Below are positions 58,596 to 64,000 of a stretch of DNA of 64,000 nt, in pieces. The notes under the pieces are model-generated. The model searched no databases and was not told the origin of the DNA. It saw nothing but the letters and a program-made list of their open reading frames with translations. Every line of letters starts with the position of its first letter. The first letter of the stretch is position 1. This stretch comes from Acidovorax sp. 107 (lineage in GTDB: Bacteria; Pseudomonadota; Gammaproteobacteria; Burkholderiales; Burkholderiaceae_C). Location: contig NZ_QBTZ01000001.1 of the NCBI RefSeq assembly GCF_003058055.1, positions 1,242,501 to 1,306,500 on the forward strand, read 5' to 3'. Both the position numbers and the translations under genes were made by a program.

Positions 58596-60377
58596 GTGTC
58601 TGTCTACATAGCCCCCCTGCGCGAAATGCTGTTCGCCATGAAAGAGGTCGGCGGCCTGGACGCGATCTGCGCCCAGCCGGACCATGAAGAAACCACGCCC
58701 GACCTGGTCGAGGCCATCCTGCAGGAGGCGGCTAATTACGCCGCTGGCGTGCTGGATCCGCTCAACCACCCCGGCGACGTGCAGGGCGCGCGCTGGCACG
58801 ATGGTCGGGTCACGCCCGCCGACGGCTTTCGCGAAGCCTGGGCCAGCTTCTGCGAGAACGGCTGGAACGGCATGCCCGCTGCCACCGAATGGGGCGGCCA
58901 GGGCCTGCCCACGCTGGTCTCCACCGCCGTGCTGGAGATGTGGAAGTCGTCCAACCTCGCGTTCAGCCTGTGCCAGATGCTCACGCTGGGCGCGGTGGAG
59001 GCCATTGCGCACCATGGCAGCGACGCACTCCAGCGCCGCTTCCTGGCACCCATGGTCGAGGGCCGCTGGACGGGCACCATGAACCTCACCGAGCCCCAGG
59101 CCGGCTCCGACCTGGCCGCGCTGCGCAGCCGTGCCGTACACGAGGGCGACCACTACCGCGTCAGCGGCAACAAGATCTTCATCACCTGGGGCGAGCACGA
59201 CATGGCCGAGAACATCGTGCACCTGGTGCTGGCGCGCCTACCCGATGCGCCACCGGGGGTGAAAGGCATCTCGCTGTTCCTGTGCCCGAAGTACCTGGTC
59301 AACGACGATGGCACCCTGGGCGAACGCAACGACTTGGCCTGCACGTCGATTGAGCACAAGATGGGCATCCACGGCAGCCCCACGGCGTCGATGAGTTTTG
59401 GCGACAGCGGCGGCGCTATCGGCTACCTGGTCGGCGAGCCGCACCAGGGGCTGGCCTGCATGTTCACCATGATGAACCACGCGCGGCTGAACGTTGGCCT
59501 GGAAGGCGTGGGCATTTCCGAGCGCGCCTACCAGCGCGCACGCGCCTATGCGCTGGAGCGGGTGCAGGGCAAGCCGCTGATCAGCGGCAGCACCGCCATC
59601 GCAGGCCACCCGGACGTGCGGCGCATGCTGATGGACATGAAGGCCCGCACCGAGGCCATGCGCGCGCTGGCCTACTTCTGCGCCGGTCAGATGGACCGCG
59701 CCGCGGGCCACGCCGATGCGCAGGAGCGCGCGCAGGCGCAGGCCCTGGTCGGCCTGCTGATACCGGTGGTCAAAGGCTGGTGTACCGACAGCGCGCAGGG
59801 CATCACGTCCGACGGCGTGCAGGTGCATGGCGGCATGGGCTACGTCGAGGAAACCGGCGCCTCGCAGCACATGCGCGACGCGCGCATCACGACCATCTAC
59901 GAAGGCACCACGGGCATCCAGGCCAACGACCTGATCGGCCGCAAGCTGGCACGCGAGGGCGGGCGCACGCTGAAGGCGCTGCTGGGCCGCATCGACGGCG
60001 ATGCGCGCCGGTTGGTCGAATCGCCCGATGCAGTGCTGGCGCAGATCGGCCGCGCGTTGGCAGCCGCTGCCCAGGCGCTGGACGAAGCGGCCGACTGGCT
60101 GCTGGCCCACGACGGTCAACCCGCGCAGTGCGCGGCGGGCGCCGTGCCCTTCCTGCGGCTGGCGGGCACCGTGATCGGCGGCTGGCTGTCGGCGCGCATG
60201 GCCGAAGCCGCTACCGCGCAACTCGCGGCGGGCGCGGGCGATGCGGGCTTTCTCGGTACCAAGCGCGCCACAGCCAGCCATTACGCGGCGCATGTCCTGG
60301 TGCAGGCGCCGATGCTGCGCGACATCGTCACGGGCGGCGCCGCCAGCACGCTGGCCCTGGCGGACGATCAACTCTGA
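58596..60377 (+). CDS. Long acyl-CoA dehydrogenase (FadE/DmdC type)
   Basis: A 593-residue acyl-CoA dehydrogenase. The N-terminal extension (1 to about 70) and C-terminal domain (about 470-590) are typical of the DmdC/FadE5-like group. Motifs [27 protein letters not shown] and [14 protein letters not shown] (about 436, with the likely catalytic Glu) are intact. GTG start at 58596, with AAGGA ten bases upstream. It shares the operon with etfBA, its likely electron acceptor. Confidence 0.9.
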   Translation: MSVYIAPLREMLFAMKEVGGLDAICAQPDHEETTPDLVEAILQEAANYAAGVLDPLNHPGDVQGARWHDGRVTPADGFREAWASFCENGWNGMPAATEWGGQGLPTLVSTAVLEMWKSSNLAFSLCQMLTLGAVEAIAHHGSDALQRRFLAPMVEGRWTGTMNLTEPQAGSDLAALRSRAVHEGDHYRVSGNKIFITWGEHDMAENIVHLVLARLPDAPPGVKGISLFLCPKYLVNDDGTLGERNDLACTSIEHKMGIHGSPTASMSFGDSGGAIGYLVGEPHQGLACMFTMMNHARLNVGLEGVGISERAYQRARAYALERVQGKPLISGSTAIAGHPDVRRMLMDMKARTEAMRALAYFCAGQMDRAAGHADAQERAQAQALVGLLIPVVKGWCTDSAQGITSDGVQVHGGMGYVEETGASQHMRDARITTIYEGTTGIQANDLIGRKLAREGGRTLKALLGRIDGDARRLVESPDAVLAQIGRALAAAAQALDEAADWLLAHDGQPAQCAAGAVPFLRLAGTVIGGWLSARMAEAATAQLAAGAGDAGFLGTKRATASHYAAHVLVQAPMLRDIVTGGAASTLALADDQL

Positions 60378-60401
60378 ATGATCCTGAAAGGAAACCCTCC
60401 C

Positions 60402-61151
60402 ATGAAAATCCTGGTTCCCGTCAAGCGGGTGGTTGACTACAACGTCAAGGTCCGCGTCAAGAGCGATGGCAGCGGCGTGGACATCGCCAATGTCAAGATG
60501 AGCATGAACCCCTTCGACGAGATTGCCGTCGAAGAGGCTGTGCGGCTCAGGGAGAAAGGCGCGGCAACGGAGATCGTCGCCGTCTCGTGCGGCGTGTCTC
60601 AATGCCAGGAGACGCTGCGCACCGCCATGGCCATCGGTGCCGACCGCGGCATCCTAGTCGAGACCAATGAAGAACTGCAGCCGCTGGCCGTGGCTAAGCT
60701 GCTCAAGGCCCTGATCGACAAGGAACAGCCCGGCCTCGTGATCCTGGGCAAGCAGGCCATCGACGACGACTGCAACCAGACCGGCCAGATGCTGGCGGCG
60801 CTGGCCGGTCTGCCGCAAGCCACCTTCGCCTCCAAGGTCGAGCTCGCCGGCGACAAGGCAGCCGTGACCCGCGAAGTGGACGGCGGCCTGGAAACCCTCA
60901 GCCTCACGCTGCCCGCGGTCATCACCGCCGACCTGCGCCTGAACGAACCGCGCTACGTCACCTTGCCCAACATCATGAAGGCCAAGAAAAAGCCGCTGGA
61001 CACCATCAAGCCCGAAGACCTCGGCGTTCAAGTCGCCCCACGCCTGAAGACCCTGAAGGTGACCGAACCCGCCAAGCGCGGCGCCGGCGTGAAGGTGGCT
61101 GACGTGGCCGCCCTGGTCGAAAAACTCAAGAACGAAGCGAAGGTGATCTAA
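60402..61151 (+). CDS. etfB: Electron transfer flavoprotein beta subunit
   Basis: A 249-residue ETF beta subunit ([20 protein letters not shown], the [14 protein letters not shown] adenine-nucleotide region and the DLGV segment at the end). ETF passes electrons from acyl-CoA dehydrogenases to ETF-ubiquinone oxidoreductase. The cargo thus brings its own electron carrier. AAAGGAAA precedes the ATG. Confidence 0.96.
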   Translation: MKILVPVKRVVDYNVKVRVKSDGSGVDIANVKMSMNPFDEIAVEEAVRLREKGAATEIVAVSCGVSQCQETLRTAMAIGADRGILVETNEELQPLAVAKLLKALIDKEQPGLVILGKQAIDDDCNQTGQMLAALAGLPQATFASKVELAGDKAAVTREVDGGLETLSLTLPAVITADLRLNEPRYVTLPNIMKAKKKPLDTIKPEDLGVQVAPRLKTLKVTEPAKRGAGVKVADVAALVEKLKNEAKVI

Positions 61152-62084
61152 ATGTCGGTACTCGTTATTGCTGAACACGACAACGCATCCATCAAGGGCG
61201 CAACCCTGAACACCGTGACGGCCGCAGCCGCTTGCGGTGGCGACGTGCACGTGCTGGTGGCCGGTGAAAACGCCGGTGCAGCCGCCCAGGCCGCAGCGCA
61301 AATCGCCGGCGTCGCCAAGGTCATCCACGCCGACGGCGCCAGCCTGAAGAACGGCCTGGCCGAGAACGTCGCCGCGCAAGTGCTGGCCATCGCCGGCAAC
61401 TACAGCCACATCCTGTTCCCGGCCACGGCCGGCGGCAAGAACGTGGCCCCGCGCGTGGCCGCCAAGCTCGACGTCGCCCAGATCAGCGACATCACCAAGG
61501 TGGTGAGCGCCGACACCTTCGAACGCCCCATCTACGCCGGCAATGCCATCGCTACCGTGCAAAGCTGCGACGCCACCAAAGTCATCACCGTGCGCACCAC
61601 CGGCTTCGACGCCACAGCGGCGACCGGAGGCAACGCAGCAGTGGAAACGCCAACCGCAGCGGCAGACACCGGCAAGAGCAGCTACGTGGGCAGCGAAATC
61701 GCCAAGAGCGACCGGCCCGAACTGACGGCGGCCAAGATCATCGTCTCCGGCGGCCGTGCGCTGGGCAGCAAGGAAAAATTCGACGAAGTCATCACCCCGC
61801 TGGCCGACAAGCTGGGCGCGGCCATCGGCGCGAGCCGCGCGGCGGTGGATGCGGGCTACGCGCCCAATGACCTGCAGGTGGGCCAGACCGGCAAGATCGT
61901 GGCGCCGCAGCTGTACGTGGCGGCGGGCATCTCGGGGGCGATCCAGCACCTGGCGGGCATGAAGGACTCCAAGGTGATCGTGGCGATCAACAAGGACCCG
62001 GAGGCGCCGATCTTCAGCGTGGCCGACTACGGGCTGGAGGCGGACCTGTTCGCGGCTGTGCCGGAACTCGTCAAGGCCTTTTAA
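61152..62084 (+). CDS. etfA: Electron transfer flavoprotein alpha subunit
   Basis: A 310-residue ETF alpha subunit. The C-terminal FAD-binding domain includes [17 protein letters not shown] and [19 protein letters not shown]. It begins directly behind the etfB stop codon. The last gene of the catabolic block before the ICE regulator. Confidence 0.96.
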   Translation: MSVLVIAEHDNASIKGATLNTVTAAAACGGDVHVLVAGENAGAAAQAAAQIAGVAKVIHADGASLKNGLAENVAAQVLAIAGNYSHILFPATAGGKNVAPRVAAKLDVAQISDITKVVSADTFERPIYAGNAIATVQSCDATKVITVRTTGFDATAATGGNAAVETPTAAADTGKSSYVGSEIAKSDRPELTAAKIIVSGGRALGSKEKFDEVITPLADKLGAAIGASRAAVDAGYAPNDLQVGQTGKIVAPQLYVAAGISGAIQHLAGMKDSKVIVAINKDPEAPIFSVADYGLEADLFAAVPELVKAF

Positions 62085-62101
62085 CTTGGATGAGATACAC
62101 C

Positions 62102-63016
62102 ATGGAGCTTCGGCATTTGCGTTGCTTTATAGCGGTGGCCGAAGAACTTCACTTTGGCCGCGCAGCGGAAAAGCTGCACATCGATCAGTCCCCTTTGTCG
62201 CGCACCATCAAGGAGATAGAGGAAGAGCTCGGGGCGCAACTGTTCACGCGAACCACGCGAAGCACCCGCCTGACCTTTGCCGGAATGGCATTCCTGGAGC
62301 GGGTGCCGCGAATCTTCGAAGCTCTGAAACAGGCGTGTGACGGCGTCAAGTCCGCCGCCAGTGGGTTTCAGGGACAGTTGCGCATCGCTTTGTCCGATGG
62401 CATCACGCCCTCGCGAATGCCGACGCTGCTGGCACGGAGCCGAGAGGAAGATCCAGAGATTGACATTCGGTTATTTGAGGTGCCGTTGGACCAACAGATC
62501 AAGGGTCTGCACGATGACCTGTATGACGTCGGCTTTTCGATGGCCGAAGAGGTGGGCGACGGCATTGTGGTCAGGCCTGCGTGGGAAGACGAGCTGATGG
62601 TGGCGGTCCCAGCTCGCCATCCTGTGCTGGCCCACAAGCACGTTCCGTTGGAAGAAGTGTTGCGCTATCCGCTGGCGCTATGCGATCCGGCGATATGCGA
62701 AGGCCATGCACGCCAAGTTGATCGCGTTTTGCAGCGCTACGAGCAACAGCCACTGATCGCCCAGCGCGTGGCGTCCTATGAGGTGATGATGACCTTAGTC
62801 TCCGCCGGATTGGCACTTGGTTTGGCGGGCGCCGCGCACATTGCATCCGGCCGTGGGCCAGGTGTTGTGGCCCGGCGCTTGGCGGGCAAGTCGCAGATGC
62901 TGGCCACGTATCTGCTGCACCGTGACGTGGAGCCCTCCGAAATGCTGGCTCGGTTCATCGCACGAGTGGACTCCATTGATTCGGCGGATGGCTCCAGCGC
63001 CGCCGAGGACTCCTGA
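62102..63016 (+). CDS. LysR-type regulator (TraR-like of Tn4371 elements)
   Basis: A 304-residue LysR regulator (MELRHLRCFIAVAEELHFGRAAEKL, DNA-binding helix SPLSRTIKEIEEELGAQLF) with a substrate-binding domain. In Tn4371-type ICEs a LysR protein named TraR precedes traG; here it follows etfA by 17 bases, so it could be read through from the catabolic operon. ATG 62090 is the alternative start; 62102 matches the family N-terminus. Confidence 0.85.
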   Translation: MELRHLRCFIAVAEELHFGRAAEKLHIDQSPLSRTIKEIEEELGAQLFTRTTRSTRLTFAGMAFLERVPRIFEALKQACDGVKSAASGFQGQLRIALSDGITPSRMPTLLARSREEDPEIDIRLFEVPLDQQIKGLHDDLYDVGFSMAEEVGDGIVVRPAWEDELMVAVPARHPVLAHKHVPLEEVLRYPLALCDPAICEGHARQVDRVLQRYEQQPLIAQRVASYEVMMTLVSAGLALGLAGAAHIASGRGPGVVARRLAGKSQMLATYLLHRDVEPSEMLARFIARVDSIDSADGSSAAEDS

Positions 63017-63041
63017 TCCACCTGCTGAAAGGACCCAAGCC

Positions 63042-63272
63042 ATGCCCCGATTCCTGCCGCTGCTGATGGCCGCTGCACTGACAGCCTCCTGTGGGCCATC
63101 CCAACCGACGGAAACCGTGGACTTCCTCGTGGCCCATCCTGAGCGTCTCAAGGAAGTCCAGCGCCTGTGCAAGGAAGAGCGCGCGAAGGCCGGCGAAGAA
63201 CTCTGCCGACGTGCCGCCGAGGCCGCGAATCGCCGCTTCTTCGGTGATCGGCCGGAGCAGAAGCCTCAATAG
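63042..63272 (+). CDS. EexN-like entry-exclusion lipoprotein
   Basis: A 76-residue lipoprotein: signal peptide with lipobox Cys17 (LTASCGPS), then a helical domain with VDFLVAHPERLKEVQRLC and C-E-R-x-x-A-like pattern typical of EexN. Entry-exclusion proteins block redundant transfer into a cell that already carries the element. AAAGGA is upstream. Confidence 0.75.
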   Translation: MPRFLPLLMAAALTASCGPSQPTETVDFLVAHPERLKEVQRLCKEERAKAGEELCRRAAEAANRRFFGDRPEQKPQ

Positions 63273-63324
63273 GGCACCCCTCCGTCGCGGCGCGGCGACG
63301 AAGGTCTCACTGTTACCTCATCAC

Positions 63325-63355
63325 GCCGCAGCGCGCTCGCGCATGCGGCATTTTT
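63325..63355 (+). terminator. Terminator-like hairpin between EexN and traG
   Basis: GCCGCA (63325-63330) pairs with TGCGGC (63344-63349) with inner pairing between GCG and CGC, followed by A and five Ts. It would separate the LysR/EexN transcript from traG. Confidence 0.6.
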
Positions 63356-63449
63356 ATTGTCTTCGCCACAGCAATAAGTCTGGCTCTTTTGGCCTGAATC
63401 CCCGCCACAACGGTCTTTGACCGACCTGCACGCTCGCCTTGATCCTCGG

Positions 63450-63477
63450 CACTACGGCACGTTCCTGTGCCGTAGTG
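63450..63477 (+). promoter_or_regulatory. Perfect inverted repeat directly before the traG ribosome binding site
   Basis: CACTACGGCAC (63450-63460) and GTGCCGTAGTG (63467-63477), six-base loop. Its last base is the first of the traG Shine-Dalgarno GGGAGG (63477-63482), so the hairpin could act as an operator or affect translation. Confidence 0.65.
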
Positions 63478-63489
63478 GGAGGTTGATCA

Positions 63490-64000
63490 ATGCAAGGAAC
63501 GAACGTGCTGTTCGGTCAGATTGCCGTTGTCTTCGGCATCGTGATCGCTGGCGTATGGAGCGCTACGCAATGGACGGCCGCCGCCCTGGGCTACCAGCTA
63601 CGCCTGGGCTCGCCGTGGTTCGATTTCTTCGGCACGCCGGTCTATCACCCCTGGCGCCTGTTCGAGTGGTGGTTCTTCTTCGACGCCTACACGCCGCATG
63701 TCTTTGACGTGGGCGGTGCCATTGCCGCAGGCAGCGGCCTGATCGCGGTGGTGGTTGCCATCGGCATGTCGATCTGGCGCTCGCGCCAGTCCAAGCTGGT
63801 CACGACCTACGGGTCGGCTCGCTGGGCCAACGCGGAGGACATTTGCAAGGCGGGGCTTGACCAGCCTGCGGGCGTGTTCCTCGGCCAGCATCGCCAGCAG
63901 TACCTGCGACATGAAGGCCCGGAGCATGTTCTGACCTTCGCGCCTACCCGCTCGGGCAAAGGCGTGGGCCTGGTGGTTCCCACCTTGTTGAGCTGGCCTG
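63490..64000 (+). CDS. traG: TraG/VirD4-type coupling protein, 3' end outside window
   Basis: The first 170 codons of a conjugative coupling ATPase. Two N-terminal membrane regions (about 10-35 and 75-100) are followed by TYGSARWANAEDI and the Walker A motif APTRSGKGVGLVVP (about 152-165). It couples the relaxosome to the type IV secretion channel. GGGAGG seven bases before the ATG. The trb genes expected behind it lie outside the window. Confidence 0.92.
   Translation, partial: MQGTNVLFGQIAVVFGIVIAGVWSATQWTAAALGYQLRLGSPWFDFFGTPVYHPWRLFEWWFFFDAYTPHVFDVGGAIAAGSGLIAVVVAIGMSIWRSRQSKLVTTYGSARWANAEDICKAGLDQPAGVFLGQHRQQYLRHEGPEHVLTFAPTRSGKGVGLVVPTLLSWP

Overview
The window looks like a GC-rich betaproteobacterial chromosome, most likely Comamonadaceae (Acidovorax, Delftia or Comamonas type). 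This rests on gene content and order (rimP-nusA-infB-rbfA-truB-typA; smpB/ratA/rnfH; guaB and guaA) and on the mobile element backbone; no database search was possible.

Positions 1-21096 are host chromosome. They hold the 3' part of a SNF2 helicase gene, a promoter with a premature terminator, the translation/transcription-factor operon rimP-nusA-infB-rbfA-truB-typA, a DMT permease overlapping an enoyl-CoA-hydratase-type hydrolase, a lipoprotein/ECF sigma/anti-sigma operon, smpB, ratA-rnfH, a DUF4124 protein, guaB, a Phd/PIN toxin-antitoxin pair and guaA. The toxin-antitoxin pair sits between guaB and guaA, so guaA probably depends partly on its promoter.

From the guaA stop codon to the right edge (21097-64000, not complete) lies an integrative and conjugative element. 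Its backbone order matches the Tn4371 family: DUF932, ParB, DUF736, XRE regulator, DUF2958, DUF2285, HTH, RepA, ParA, ParG-like, DUF2840, TraF peptidase, DUF3363 relaxase, then cargo, LysR (TraR-like), EexN and TraG. The integrase is of the DUF4102/P4 type and sits directly behind guaA. Three 17-bp iterons followed by an AT-rich repeat lie between repA and parA and look like a replication origin.

The element carries two cargo blocks. Block 1 (about 22.7-32.0 kb) is regulatory and defensive: a HicA-like/HTH pair under a palindromic operator, AlpA, a DUF3800 remnant, a PD-(D/E)XK-like protein, a CoiA-like nuclease, an OLD nuclease plus UvrD helicase pair (Gabija-like), and a two-gene operon encoding a class III cyclase-like protein followed by AbiH. 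The cyclase-like/AbiH pair is the best candidate for an undescribed system: AbiH shows SIR2-like motifs, so the pair could be a nucleotide-signal-plus-NADase arrangement.

Block 2 (46.3-62.1 kb) is catabolic: a seven-gene operon (acyl-CoA dehydrogenase, alpha-methylacyl-CoA racemase, acyl-CoA ligase, thiolase, enoyl-CoA hydratase, HSD10-like dehydrogenase, enoyl-CoA hydratase), an AraC regulator, an MBL hydrolase, a broken IS630 transposase, an aromatic-acid-type MFS importer, a second acyl-CoA dehydrogenase and its electron acceptor EtfBA. Together they could import, activate, epimerise and beta-oxidise an alpha-methyl-branched acid.
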